Below, piece after piece: positions 46,400 through 55,520 of a stretch of 64,000 bases of DNA. The first letter of the stretch is position 1. The number at the start of each line of letters is the position of its first letter. The translations under genes and the position numbers were made by a program. Below the pieces are notes generated by a model, which saw only the letters and a list, made by a program, of their open reading frames with translations, was not told where the DNA came from and searched no databases. The DNA comes from Sapientia aquatica. Lineage in GTDB: Bacteria; Pseudomonadota; Gammaproteobacteria; Burkholderiales; Burkholderiaceae_D. The stretch covers positions 62,001-126,000 of the forward strand of contig NZ_SMYL01000001.1 of the NCBI RefSeq assembly GCF_004358105.1, given 5' to 3'.

Positions 46400-48664
46400 A
46401 TGATCTCTTCCATGCTCACTTCCCAAAAACGTCACTCGACACGCGTAAAGTCGTTTGCTTTGCGCCAACTACCGGCCAGCTTATTATTCTGTGCTTTTAC
46501 CGGTTTGCTTGCGCCGACTTTTTCTGCCCACGCGCAAGATCCGAGCGTCAATGAATCCAAGCTCACCTTTGTTGGCGCGGACATTGAGTCAGTGATCAAA
46601 GCAGTCGGTCACTACACCGGCACGACCTTTATCATCGATCCGCGCGTAAAAGGCACAATCAATTTAGTGTCCGAAAAACCAGTGACCAAAGCACAGGCGT
46701 TTGAGTTGTTAACTTCCACCTTGCGTTTGCAAGGTTATGCCGTCGTGACCGCCAACGGATTTACCAAAGTCGTGCCAGAAGCTGACGGTAAATTGCAAGC
46801 CGGCCCAACCCAGATGAGCGGCGTCAAGGGCGATCAAATCGCCACCCAAGTGTTCCGTTTGAATTACGAAAGCTCAGCGAACTTGGTCACCGTTTTGCGC
46901 CCATTGATTTCACCAAACAACACGATTAACGCCAATCCTGGCAACAACTCAGTAGTGATTACCGATTACGCCGACAATTTAAAACGTCTCGAAAAAGTTA
47001 TCGCCACTTTAGACGTGCCTAGCTCCAGCGACGTCGATGTCGTGCCCATCAAATACGGTATCGCTAGTGACATTGCCACACTGATTCTGAAATTGACCGA
47101 TCAACCGGCAGCCGCAGCGGATAGCGGCAAAGTCAATATTTTGGCGGACAGTCGTACTAATTCAATCTTGATCCACGCACCATCGGTGGCGCGGGCTAAT
47201 TTGATTAAAACTTTAATCGCCAAGCTCGATCAGCCGACCGCGTTACCCGGCAATGTGCATGTGGTGTATTTACGTAACGCCGATGCGATGAAGTTGGCGC
47301 AAACTTTGCGCGCTATTGCGCCGGCAGATTCAAGCTCAACGAATTCCGGTGGCTCTTCGGTTTCTACTAGCGGCTCAACATCGAGCTTTAATAATTCCAC
47401 TTCTAACCAAGGTGGGATGTCTAAAACCGGAACGTCAAGCGGCTTCGGCAGCTCCAGTAGCTCTAGCGGCGGCTTGGGAAGCACTTTGGGCGGCAGTTCA
47501 TTGGGCAATAATTCGGCTGCGAGCACCTTGTCGACCGGCGGGCCAACTGGCTACATTCAAGCAGATGCCTCGACCAACACCTTAATTATCACGGCCAGCG
47601 AAACGGTCTACCGCAATTTGCGCACTGTCATTGACCAACTCGATGCGCGTCGTTCGCAAGTCTATATCGAAGCATTGATCATTGAAGTATCGACTTCTAA
47701 AACAGAACAATTCGGCGTGCAATGGGCGGCCTTAAGCGGCTCGACCAACAACGATATTCGCGTCGGGGCAGCGACCTCGTTTAACACTGGCGGTGCTGCC
47801 AACAACTTGTTCACCTTAGCGGCGGAAGGCAAAGCGGCTATTCCGGCGCCAGGTATTAATTTGGGGATATTTAGTTCTAAGTTAGGATTGGGCGCGCTAG
47901 CTTCGGCCTTGCAATCGTCCGGTAATGCCAACGTGTTGTCGGTGCCAACCTTGACCACGCTAGATAATGAAGAGGCCAAAATTATGGTCGGTCAAAACGT
48001 GCCTTTTGTGACCGGTCAGTACACCAATACGACAGCTAGCGCCGGCTCCACAGTCAACCCGTTCCAAACCATTGAACGTAAAGACGTCGGTGTATCGCTG
48101 CGCGTGCGTCCGCAAATTTCCGAAGGCGGTGCAGTCAAATTAGTGATCGCTCAGGAAGTCTCCAACATTGATAACTCGGTTACCAGCACTTCTGGAATTA
48201 TTACCAAAGTGCGCTCCATTGAAACCAATGTCATTGTTGATGACGGCCAGCTTTTGGTGTTAGGCGGTTTGATGGCCGAAGACAGCAACGACAACAACGA
48301 TCAAGTGCCATTGCTGGGCGATATTCCTTACCTCGGCAATCTGTTTAAATACAAAAGCAAGATTCACAATAAGAGCAATTTGCTGATTTTCTTGCGCCCA
48401 ACCGTTGTACGCAATACCGATCAAAGCAATTCAATCTCGGTCGATCGTTATGACTACATGCGCGCCAATGTTCGTACCGACAAGCCTGCTAATCCGTTAC
48501 TCAACATTCCGTCTTTATCGCCAGAAAATAACAGCGTATTGATTCCGCAAAACGTGATGAATCGCGCGGCAAGCAATAGCAAGTTGGATGCGCAATCGGA
48601 CGCTAAGCCGCAAACCACGCCAGTAGCTGCGCCTGAAACCACGACCACCCCTGCGACGAACTAG
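46400..48664 (+). CDS. gspD: Type II secretion secretin
   Basis: A 754-residue outer-membrane channel. The signal peptide ends at FSAHAQ. The N0 domain (LTFVGADIESVIKAVGHYTGTTFIIDP) and N1-N3 repeats precede the secretin core (VPLLGDIPYLGNLFKYKSK; NLLIFLRPTVVR). A Ser/Gly-rich low-complexity linker (about residues 312-375) lies within N3, as is common in GspD. A Pro/Thr tail follows the core. The stop is one base before the gspE start codon. Confidence 0.96.
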   Translation: MISSMLTSQKRHSTRVKSFALRQLPASLLFCAFTGLLAPTFSAHAQDPSVNESKLTFVGADIESVIKAVGHYTGTTFIIDPRVKGTINLVSEKPVTKAQAFELLTSTLRLQGYAVVTANGFTKVVPEADGKLQAGPTQMSGVKGDQIATQVFRLNYESSANLVTVLRPLISPNNTINANPGNNSVVITDYADNLKRLEKVIATLDVPSSSDVDVVPIKYGIASDIATLILKLTDQPAAAADSGKVNILADSRTNSILIHAPSVARANLIKTLIAKLDQPTALPGNVHVVYLRNADAMKLAQTLRAIAPADSSSTNSGGSSVSTSGSTSSFNNSTSNQGGMSKTGTSSGFGSSSSSSGGLGSTLGGSSLGNNSAASTLSTGGPTGYIQADASTNTLIITASETVYRNLRTVIDQLDARRSQVYIEALIIEVSTSKTEQFGVQWAALSGSTNNDIRVGAATSFNTGGAANNLFTLAAEGKAAIPAPGINLGIFSSKLGLGALASALQSSGNANVLSVPTLTTLDNEEAKIMVGQNVPFVTGQYTNTTASAGSTVNPFQTIERKDVGVSLRVRPQISEGGAVKLVIAQEVSNIDNSVTSTSGIITKVRSIETNVIVDDGQLLVLGGLMAEDSNDNNDQVPLLGDIPYLGNLFKYKSKIHNKSNLLIFLRPTVVRNTDQSNSISVDRYDYMRANVRTDKPANPLLNIPSLSPENNSVLIPQNVMNRAASNSKLDAQSDAKPQTTPVAAPETTTTPATN

Positions 48665-48665
48665 T

Positions 48666-50102
48666 ATGTCATCACTCACCATTGCACAAGCAAACCTGCT
48701 CCCGTACGTTTTCGCGCGGGAGTGTTCCATATTGGCGGGTTGGGGCGAACCTGACGTGCTGCATGTTTGGGCTTCCGAAAAAACTGCCCCAACCGCCATT
48801 GCTGAGGTTGGTCGCAAGTACGGTCGGGTAAAGCTCATTCCGATCAAACACACCGAATTGGAGCAAGCCATTGATCGCGCCTACGCAGGTTCGGGTGGCG
48901 ATGCGGCGCAAGTTGTGGATGAGGTCGAATCGGATTTAGATTTAGCCAAGTTGATGTCCGATTTACCCGCGATTGAAGATTTGCTGGAATCGGCTGACGA
49001 CGCGCCAGTCATTCGCATGATTAACGCCTTACTTACCCAAGCATTGCGTGAAACTGCGTCCGATATTCATATCGAACCATTCGAGCAAATCTCAGTTGTG
49101 CGTTTCCGTATTGATGGTTCCTTGCGCGACGTTGTTCGTCCAAAGAAAGCGATTCACGCCGCCTTGATTTCGCGTATCAAAATCATGGCGCAATTGGACA
49201 TTGCCGAAAAGCGTTTGCCGCAAGACGGACGTATCGCCTTGCGTATCGGCGGTAAATCGGTCGATGTGCGGGTCTCTACTTTGCCAACCGGTCACGGTGA
49301 GCGCGCGGTGTTGCGTTTGCTGGACAAGGAAGCAGGGCGCCTAGATTTAATCAATCTAGGCATGAGTGACGCGATGTCGCCCAAATTCAATAAGCTGATT
49401 AATCAGCCGCACGGCATTGTGTTAGTTACTGGCCCAACTGGCTCTGGTAAAACCACCACGCTGTATGCGGCCTTATCGCGTTTAAACGCCAGCACGACAA
49501 ACATCTTAACGGTTGAAGATCCGATTGAATACGAGTTGCCCGGCATCGGTCAGACCCAAGTCAACGCTCGCATTGACATGACGTTTGCCAAAGCGCTGCG
49601 GGCCATCTTGCGTCAAGATCCAGACGTGATCATGATCGGTGAAATTCGCGATCTTGAAACCGCACAAATTGCGGTGCAAGCCTCACTCACAGGTCACTTA
49701 GTTTTAGCGACTTTGCATACCAATGATTCCGCCGCTGCCGTGACGCGCTTGTTGGACATGGGGATTGAACCATTCTTGTTGTCGTCGTCCTTGTTAGGCG
49801 TGTTAGCGCAACGATTGGTGCGTAAATTATGTCCGGTCTGCAAACGTCTCGACGGCCACGAATGGCATCCGGTCGGTTGCGATGCGTGCGCGCAAACCGG
49901 CTATCAAGGCCGTGTTGGGGTGTACGAACTGTTAACCACCACCGATCAAATCCGCGCACAAATTCATCAAAAAGCATCCGAAGCGGAGGTGCGTAATGTC
50001 GCCAAAGCCGACGGTATGTTGAGCATGCGTGAAGACGGTGAGCGTTGGATTGCGCAGGGCGTTACTTCGCGTGAAGAACTTTTGCGCGTCACCAAAGAAT
50101 AG
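48666..50102 (+). CDS. gspE: Type II secretion ATPase GspE
   Basis: A 478-residue hexameric ATPase powering pseudopilus assembly. Walker A GPTGSGKTTTLYA near residue 255, the Asp box, Walker B MIGEIRDLETAQIA and the His box (TGHLVLATLHTNDS) are present. A zinc-binding tetracysteine CPVC...CDAC is followed by TGYQGRVGVYEL. It follows gspD by one base. Confidence 0.97.
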   Translation: MSSLTIAQANLLPYVFARECSILAGWGEPDVLHVWASEKTAPTAIAEVGRKYGRVKLIPIKHTELEQAIDRAYAGSGGDAAQVVDEVESDLDLAKLMSDLPAIEDLLESADDAPVIRMINALLTQALRETASDIHIEPFEQISVVRFRIDGSLRDVVRPKKAIHAALISRIKIMAQLDIAEKRLPQDGRIALRIGGKSVDVRVSTLPTGHGERAVLRLLDKEAGRLDLINLGMSDAMSPKFNKLINQPHGIVLVTGPTGSGKTTTLYAALSRLNASTTNILTVEDPIEYELPGIGQTQVNARIDMTFAKALRAILRQDPDVIMIGEIRDLETAQIAVQASLTGHLVLATLHTNDSAAAVTRLLDMGIEPFLLSSSLLGVLAQRLVRKLCPVCKRLDGHEWHPVGCDACAQTGYQGRVGVYELLTTTDQIRAQIHQKASEAEVRNVAKADGMLSMREDGERWIAQGVTSREELLRVTKE

Positions 50103-50115
50103 GATTAGGTAAAAC

Positions 50116-51330
50116 GTGCCAGCCTTTAGATACGAAGCGCTTCTTGCCAGCGGACAAAGTAAAAACGGGGTCATCAACGCCGACAGCGCCCGCGCTGCGC
50201 GTGCCGAATTGCGCGGCCAAGGATTAACGCCAATCACCGTCGATCAAATCGCCAGCGAAGAAAAAAACAAAGGTCAGCAATCGCTCTTTGCTGACAAGCT
50301 CTCGTCCAACGAACTGTCGTTATTTACCCGCCAACTCGCTAGTTTATTGGAAGCTGGTTTGCCGCTGGAGCAATCGTTTTCTGCCCTGTTAGAACAAGCC
50401 GAGCGGGTTTATGTGCGTGACTTAATTGCCGCGATTCGCTCAGAAGTGATGGCCGGTCATTCCTTGTCCGATGTGTTGAAACAGCATCCGCGCGACTTCG
50501 CCGATATTTACACCGCGCTCGTTGCATCCGGTGAGCAAATTGGCCAATTGGCGCGTGTGCTCTCGCGCTTGGCAGATTTCATTGAGCGCCGCAATGCCTT
50601 GGTGCAAAAAGTACGCTTGGCATTCACTTACCCGGCAATTGTGACGGTGGTCGCGTTTGCGATTGTGATTTTTTTGTTGGCCTATGTAGTGCCGCAAATC
50701 GTTTCGGTGTTTGCTAACACCAAACAAAAATTACCACTGCTGACCGTGGTGATGTTGGTCATCTCCGACTTTGTGCGAGCTTATGGGATTTACGTTGCAA
50801 TCATCGTCGCTTTTGCCGCGTGGTGCTGGCGTCAAATTTTGAAAAATCCCGACGTAAAAATGCGTTGGCATGCTTGGCTGTTGATGGCGCCGTTGTATGG
50901 CAAATTTGAGCGCAGCTTAAACACGTCGCGCTTTGCTAGTACCTTAGCAATTACGATTGGTTCTGGCGTGCCTATTCTGCAAGCGCTGCAAACCAGTCGC
51001 GATACCTTGTCCAATGTGGCCATGCGCGAGCAGGTGGAAACAGCCACCTCTGCGGTGCGCGAAGGCGTGAGTTTAGCGCGCGCGTTATCGACCCATCAGC
51101 ATTTCCCGCCGATGCTCATTCACATGATCCGAGCGGGTGAAGTGACTGGTGATTTGCCGGCAATGTTGGAACGCGCCGCCGATTCGCAACAACAAGATTT
51201 GGAACGCCGCGCGTTGACGATGGCGGGTTTGCTTGAGCCAATACTGATTTTGGTCATGGGCGTAGTGGTTTTGTTAATCGTGTTAGCGGTGTTAATGCCT
51301 ATCATCGAAATTAATCAATTGGTTCATTAG
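50116..51330 (+). CDS. gspF: Type II secretion platform protein GspF
   Basis: A 404-residue inner-membrane platform with two T2SSF domains (around 75-195 and 275-400) and three membrane helices (VTVVAFAIVIFLLAYVV; IYVAIIVAFAAWCW; ILILVMGVVVLLIVLAVLMPI). It starts at GTG 50116 (MPAFRYEALLASGQSKNGVI), the standard GspF N-terminus. Confidence 0.96.
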   Translation: MPAFRYEALLASGQSKNGVINADSARAARAELRGQGLTPITVDQIASEEKNKGQQSLFADKLSSNELSLFTRQLASLLEAGLPLEQSFSALLEQAERVYVRDLIAAIRSEVMAGHSLSDVLKQHPRDFADIYTALVASGEQIGQLARVLSRLADFIERRNALVQKVRLAFTYPAIVTVVAFAIVIFLLAYVVPQIVSVFANTKQKLPLLTVVMLVISDFVRAYGIYVAIIVAFAAWCWRQILKNPDVKMRWHAWLLMAPLYGKFERSLNTSRFASTLAITIGSGVPILQALQTSRDTLSNVAMREQVETATSAVREGVSLARALSTHQHFPPMLIHMIRAGEVTGDLPAMLERAADSQQQDLERRALTMAGLLEPILILVMGVVVLLIVLAVLMPIIEINQLVH

Positions 51331-51342
51331 AGAAAGAATTAC

Positions 51343-52041
51343 ATGAAAAAAATACCTCTAATTAGTAGTGTGGTGCTATTTGCGTTGCTGTGCGTGAGTG
51401 CCAGTTATTGGGTGCTGCAATTCATTAAACCACCCGTCCGTAAAATTATTGCTCCTCCACCCGTGGTGCAAGTCGCTGATGTCGAGAGCGTTGCCACATT
51501 GTTTGGTGGCGCGTTGACGGTCGCTTCAAACTACCAACTCAAAGGTATTGTGTTGGCCAATCCAATGAAGCAAAGCGTGGCAATCATTGCGGTGGATGGC
51601 AAAGCGACACAGGCATATCCGATGGATACCGAGATCAGCAACGGCGTGCGCTTGGTAGAAGTTCATGCGGATTATGTGTTGTTGCTCGATAACGGAGTCA
51701 GTAAGCGGGTCGATTTGCCGCAAGACGCCAAATCTGTCTCGTCCGGTTTTCAAAGTCCAATAGCTCCGATGGCTCCAATCGTGCCGACCGCGGCGGCTGT
51801 TCCGAACGCTGTGGAAGATAACGCTGCGGTGCACGGCGGTAATATCAGACCGCGATTTAATCCGCAAGGCAAGCCAAGTATGCCGGGAATGTCTGCGACA
51901 CCCAATGTAATGACGTTGCCGTCAACGACTACGCCGCCGAACTTTCCGCCTGGTACAGCGAGTTTTACCCCCAGTTTTGTACCGTTAAAACCAGCTGCCA
52001 CCGATCAAGTAAATCCGACTCCAAATCAGCAAGACCGCTGA
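51343..52041 (+). CDS. gspC: Type II secretion protein GspC, short form
   Basis: A 232-residue bitopic protein connecting the secretin to the inner-membrane platform. One membrane helix (ISSVVLFALLCVSASYWVLQF) precedes the homology region (ASNYQLKGIVLANPMKQSVAIIAVDGKATQAY...EVHADYVLLLDNGVSKRVDLP). No PDZ domain follows; the rest is a Pro/Thr-rich tail. This C-terminal truncation is common in betaproteobacterial GspC. Its stop overlaps the next start codon (TGATG). Confidence 0.9.
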   Translation: MKKIPLISSVVLFALLCVSASYWVLQFIKPPVRKIIAPPPVVQVADVESVATLFGGALTVASNYQLKGIVLANPMKQSVAIIAVDGKATQAYPMDTEISNGVRLVEVHADYVLLLDNGVSKRVDLPQDAKSVSSGFQSPIAPMAPIVPTAAAVPNAVEDNAAVHGGNIRPRFNPQGKPSMPGMSATPNVMTLPSTTTPPNFPPGTASFTPSFVPLKPAATDQVNPTPNQQDR

Positions 52042-52835
52042 TGACTCCGATGGAACGCGTGCTGTTTCCTGAATCTATCGAGCTCGCGCTGCGCCAAGCG
52101 CATCCCAGTTGGAACAGTGCATTGCGAGCTGGCTTATTGGCTGTGCAGCACAGCCAGCCCAATTATTTAACTGAACTAGCGCAGGGGCAATTTTTGCCAA
52201 CGCAAAATCGATTATTCGCCGCGTTTAGCTTGCCTATCGATGCCACCAATTACGTGTTATTCGGCGAAGGCCCTTATCCCAGAGAAGAAAGTGCAACTGG
52301 CGTGTGCTTTATGGATGGCGCGGTGCAATCGCTGTGGCAAGCCGGTACGGGCTTATCAAAAGCAGTCAATCGCGCTACCTCACTGCGCAATTTCATCAAG
52401 ATGATGTTGGTTGCCGAAGGCCATTTGGAGCCAGACAACACCGCTGGCGGTGCATTGCAACCAATCGCGGATTTAGCCCTTACCAGTCCTGCGAAATGGA
52501 TACAAACCGGAGCGGAATTGCAAAGCAACATGCTGGCACATGGTTTCTTGCTGCTTAATGCTAGCTTAGTGTTCCGCAAGGAAGTCGCACCGGCGCTCGA
52601 TGCCAAAGCGTGGCGGCCATTTTTGCGCGTCATCCTGCAAGCATTAGCACAACAAGCAACCAAGCCCAAATTAATTCTATGGGGCAAAATCGCTGAAAAA
52701 ATTGTCGATCTTCCCGAGGCGCAGCAGTTCGAGGCAATTGCTTCTGAGCATCCTTACAATCTCTCTTTCATCACCAATCCAGCCATGCAAACGCTGTTTG
52801 CACCATTGCACTTGTTGAAACAACAGCATTCTTAA
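52041..52835 (+). CDS. Uracil-DNA-glycosylase-fold protein with altered catalytic motif
   Basis: A 264-residue protein translationally coupled to gspC. It aligns along its length with family-1 UDG: LFGEGPYPREESATGVCF corresponds to the GQDPYHGPGQAHGLCF motif, GFLLLNASLVFR to LLLNAVLTVR, KLILWGKIAEKI to the VFLLWG segment and EHPYNLSF to HPSPLS. The water-activating Asp is Gly77 here and the motif's His is Pro80, while the His of the HP motif (about residue 237) is kept. Normal uracil excision is therefore doubtful. Cellular role unknown; a link to secretion is only positional. Confidence 0.78.
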   Translation: MTPMERVLFPESIELALRQAHPSWNSALRAGLLAVQHSQPNYLTELAQGQFLPTQNRLFAAFSLPIDATNYVLFGEGPYPREESATGVCFMDGAVQSLWQAGTGLSKAVNRATSLRNFIKMMLVAEGHLEPDNTAGGALQPIADLALTSPAKWIQTGAELQSNMLAHGFLLLNASLVFRKEVAPALDAKAWRPFLRVILQALAQQATKPKLILWGKIAEKIVDLPEAQQFEAIASEHPYNLSFITNPAMQTLFAPLHLLKQQHS

Positions 52836-53008
52836 GGCAATTTTGACCAACTTTCACTGATTTATCGAATTTAGTTGATATTTGGCACTTTTCTTCTTCA
52901 ATCCAGTTTCTATAATGAATCCAAACGAAACTTGTTTCGACTGGGATATACGCAATTCGATAGCGTGTTTTTGATTTGACTATCATTTTCATTTCTTATT
53001 AATTCAAC

Positions 53009-54262
53009 ATGCTAAAAAAGATTAACATCCAGCAATTGCGGCAGGGAATGTTTGTGCATGAATTTTGTGGTTCGTGGATTGATCACCCGTTTTGGAAAAA
53101 ATCGTTCTTGATCGAAAATCAAGACACATTTAACTCAATCGTTTCCAGCAACATTGCTGAACTCATTATCAATACGGCCAAAGGATTGGATGTATTGGTT
53201 GACGAAGCAAAAGTACCTGAACCTGAGCCAGCGCCAGAACCCGTGGTTGTGGTCGCGCCCATCAAAGAAGAGCCTAAACCGGTTGTGGTGGCAGAAACAC
53301 CGGTGTCGATGGATCAAGAGTTGGATCGCGCCAGTAAAGTAGTGGCCAACAGCAAGCGCGCCGTGATGTCGATGTTCAAAGAAGCGCGCATGGGCAATGC
53401 GGTCAAGCTCGAAAGTATGCAACCGTTGGTTGAGGAAATATCCGCTTCGATGGCGCGCAATGCGGGTGCTTTAATTGGATTGGCTCGCTTAAAAACCAAA
53501 GATGATTACACCTACATGCACTCGGTTGCGGTATGCGCCTTGATGATCGCACTCGCCAAACAGTTAAAGCTTAGCGAAGAAGAAGTCAAAGAAGCGGGTA
53601 TGGCAGGACTGCTGCACGACATCGGCAAAATGATGATTCCGGTCGATGTGCTCAATAAGCCCGGCAAATTAACTGACGCAGAATTCGATACCGTTAAGCG
53701 GCATCCAATGGATGGCTACGAAATGCTAATCAAAACCGAATCAATGAGTCCCGTCGTGCTAGATGTTTGCCTGCACCATCACGAAAAAATTGACGGCAGC
53801 GGATATCCGAAGCGGCTCGATGGCGACAAGATTAGCTTGATGGCAAAAATGGGCGCGGTGTGCGATGTCTACGATGCCATCACGTCCAACCGCCCCTACA
53901 AACAAGGCTGGTGCCCGGCTGAATCGATCAAGAAAATGGCCGAGTGGAGCAACAAGCATTTCGACGACAAGGTATTTCAAGCATTTGTGCGCAGCATTGG
54001 TATTTATCCAGCTGGCTCGTTAGTTATGTTGAAATCGGGGCGCATGGGCGTCGTGGTCGAGCAAACGGAAAGTTCATTATTGCAGCCGATAGTTCGCGTG
54101 TTCTATTCCAGCAAATCCATGAGCCCGATTCCGCCGGTGCTAATTGATTTGTCCAAAGAAGGTGAGCAAGACAAAATTGTGTCCCGAGAAATGGCCAGCA
54201 AATGGGGCTTTAAAAATATTGATGTGTATTGGTTGGGTGACGCTGCTAAGCACGTCAATTAA
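53009..54262 (+). CDS. HD-GYP c-di-GMP phosphodiesterase with DUF3391 domain, copy 2
   Basis: A 417-residue protein paralogous to the copy at 37072. The DUF3391 domain (INIQQLRQGMFVHEFCGSWIDHPFW) is followed by a Pro/Glu-rich linker (PEPEPAPEPVVVV) and a textbook HD-GYP domain: GLLHDIGKMMIPVDVL, RHPMDGYEML, LHHHEKIDGSGYPKRLDGDKIS, CDVYDAITSNRPYKQG. Unlike copy 1 it keeps the NRPYK motif. It is a likely active c-di-GMP hydrolase. It and copy 1 flank the T2SS operon. Confidence 0.94.
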   Translation: MLKKINIQQLRQGMFVHEFCGSWIDHPFWKKSFLIENQDTFNSIVSSNIAELIINTAKGLDVLVDEAKVPEPEPAPEPVVVVAPIKEEPKPVVVAETPVSMDQELDRASKVVANSKRAVMSMFKEARMGNAVKLESMQPLVEEISASMARNAGALIGLARLKTKDDYTYMHSVAVCALMIALAKQLKLSEEEVKEAGMAGLLHDIGKMMIPVDVLNKPGKLTDAEFDTVKRHPMDGYEMLIKTESMSPVVLDVCLHHHEKIDGSGYPKRLDGDKISLMAKMGAVCDVYDAITSNRPYKQGWCPAESIKKMAEWSNKHFDDKVFQAFVRSIGIYPAGSLVMLKSGRMGVVVEQTESSLLQPIVRVFYSSKSMSPIPPVLIDLSKEGEQDKIVSREMASKWGFKNIDVYWLGDAAKHVN

Positions 54263-54278
54263 TCCGAACTGCCACGAT

Positions 54279-54842
54279 TCATTTCTTCGCTTTAATAATA
54301 TCGTGGCAATGCAATTGAAATGGTCTTGGCTTGTCGGCGTTGAGGTCCGCGAACAAAAATCTTAACGTGTGTGTGATTGTTGGGAAAGCAATGTCATCCC
54401 AAGGAATGCTGGCTTCATCAAACAATTCGACCGCCAAACTTTCAACTCCGGCAGCGTAATTCAAATTTTTCAGCGTGGCGCGATAAAAAAGGTGGACTTG
54501 ATCGACATGCGCTACATTGAGCATACTAAAAAGCTCGTGCAACTCAACGCTTGCGCCAGCTTCTTCCTCCGTCTCGCGCAACGCTGCTTCGCTAGTAGTC
54601 TCGCCATTCTCCATAAAACCTGCTGGTAAGGTCCAATAGCCATAACGCGGTTCAATGGCGCGCTTGCATAACAGAACGCTGATTTTTCCATCCTTTTCCC
54701 AAACGGGAATGCTGCCAACCACTAATTTGGGATTTTCATAATGAATCGTATTGCAATGATCGCAAACGTAGCGCAGACGGTTATCGTCGGCGGGGATTTT
54801 CAGTGAAACTGGATGCGCGCATTCAGAGCAAAATTTCATCAT
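54279..54842 (-). CDS. NUDIX hydrolase with N-terminal zinc ribbon
   Basis: A 187-residue hydrolase. The zinc ribbon has CSEC near residue 4 and CDHC near 28. The Nudix box GFMENGETTSEAALRETEEEAGA is complete (G-x5-E-x7-R-E-x2-E-E-x-G). The architecture resembles NudC/ADP-ribose-type pyrophosphatases of betaproteobacteria; the substrate cannot be told. ATG 54842 or 54839 starts the gene. It converges with the HD-GYP gene, 16 bases apart. Confidence 0.92.
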   Translation of the reverse strand: MMKFCSECAHPVSLKIPADDNRLRYVCDHCNTIHYENPKLVVGSIPVWEKDGKISVLLCKRAIEPRYGYWTLPAGFMENGETTSEAALRETEEEAGASVELHELFSMLNVAHVDQVHLFYRATLKNLNYAAGVESLAVELFDEASIPWDDIAFPTITHTLRFLFADLNADKPRPFQLHCHDIIKAKK

Positions 54843-54978
54843 GATCTATTCATAGTTGGAAAAAATGGCGAATAGCTATTTTAGGTGGATTTCGATTATC
54901 CGTGGCTAAAATAAATGTAGATCAGGCATGGATTTTGCTAATTTTTTCGAGAAATATGCGCTAAAAGGAAGAAATACC

Positions 54979-55007
54979 TTGCCTCTAAGGCGTCATTCGA
55001 TTATAGT
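54979..55007 (+). promoter_or_regulatory. Promoter of the initiator tRNA pair
   Basis: TTGCCT (54979-54984) and TATAGT (55002-55007) with a 17-base spacer lie just before the first tRNA; the start of transcription should be near 55014. Confidence 0.75.
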
Positions 55008-55020
55008 GTGACCTCTCAGA

Positions 55021-55097
55021 CGCGGGGTGGAGCAGTCTGGCAGCTCGTCGGGCTCATAACCCGAAGGTCATAGGTTCAAATCCTGTCCCCGCAACCA
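55021..55097 (+). tRNA. Initiator tRNA-fMet (CAT), copy 1
   Basis: A 77-base gene with encoded CCA. The 5' end CGCGGGG leaves C1 unpaired to A72, the initiator hallmark. The anticodon stem has three G-C pairs (GGG/CCC) around CTCATAA, anticodon CAT. TTCAAAT is the T-loop. Confidence 0.97.
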
Positions 55098-55156
55098 AAT
55101 TCGTAGTAAGTAGTAAACAAGATTTAAACGACGCCTAGCGTAGTTTCAATTACAGA

Positions 55157-55233
55157 CGCGGGGTGGAGCAGTCTGGCAGCTCGTCGGGCTCATAACCCGA
55201 AGGTCATAGGTTCAAATCCTGTCCCCGCAACCA
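55157..55233 (+). tRNA. Initiator tRNA-fMet (CAT), copy 2
   Basis: Base-for-base identical to copy 1 over 77 bases, including the C1-A72 mismatch and GGG/CCC anticodon stem. The 59-base spacer between the copies contains no other tRNA. Identity suggests recent duplication or gene conversion. Confidence 0.97.
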
Positions 55234-55236
55234 ATC

Positions 55237-55265
55237 AAAAGGCCACGAGATTCGTGGCCTTTTTG
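55237..55265 (+). terminator. Terminator after the tRNA pair
   Basis: AAAAGGCCACGA and TCGTGGCCTTTTT form a 12-bp stem with a GAT loop and T-tract, directly after copy 2. Confidence 0.88.
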
Positions 55266-55402
55266 TTAAAGTTTAATTTTTCATGCTTTTCGTCATTTGA
55301 ATTCGCTTGTGATCTTAAAATAATCGTTTACAATTTCACCTGAAATGTACGAGCCAAACTAACGTTTTTAGGTTATCTGCGTACGTAATCTGTACAGTCC
55401 CC

Positions 55403-55426
55403 AACCTAGTTAATTCTTACTAGGTT
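55403..55426 (+). promoter_or_regulatory. Inverted repeat upstream of scpB
   Basis: AACCTAGT (55403-55410) and ACTAGGTT (55419-55426) are perfectly complementary with an 8-base loop. It sits about 95 bases before scpB; it could be an operator or leader hairpin. Nearby TTTCACC and GGTGAAA segments are also complementary. Confidence 0.4.
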
Positions 55427-55520
55427 TCGGGTGAAATTCGGTGAATCCGGATTTGGGTTGAGCAAAGTACACGCCCCCAATAAACACGCTTCCCTTCATT
55501 TAGCTGCTAAAGAGTTGCAC

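Noticed and set aside
52886-52901. TGGCAC box upstream of the second HD-GYP gene as a sigma-54 promoter
   Set aside because: The -12 part reads TTCTT and lacks the essential GC; a TATAAT nearby is a better explanation.
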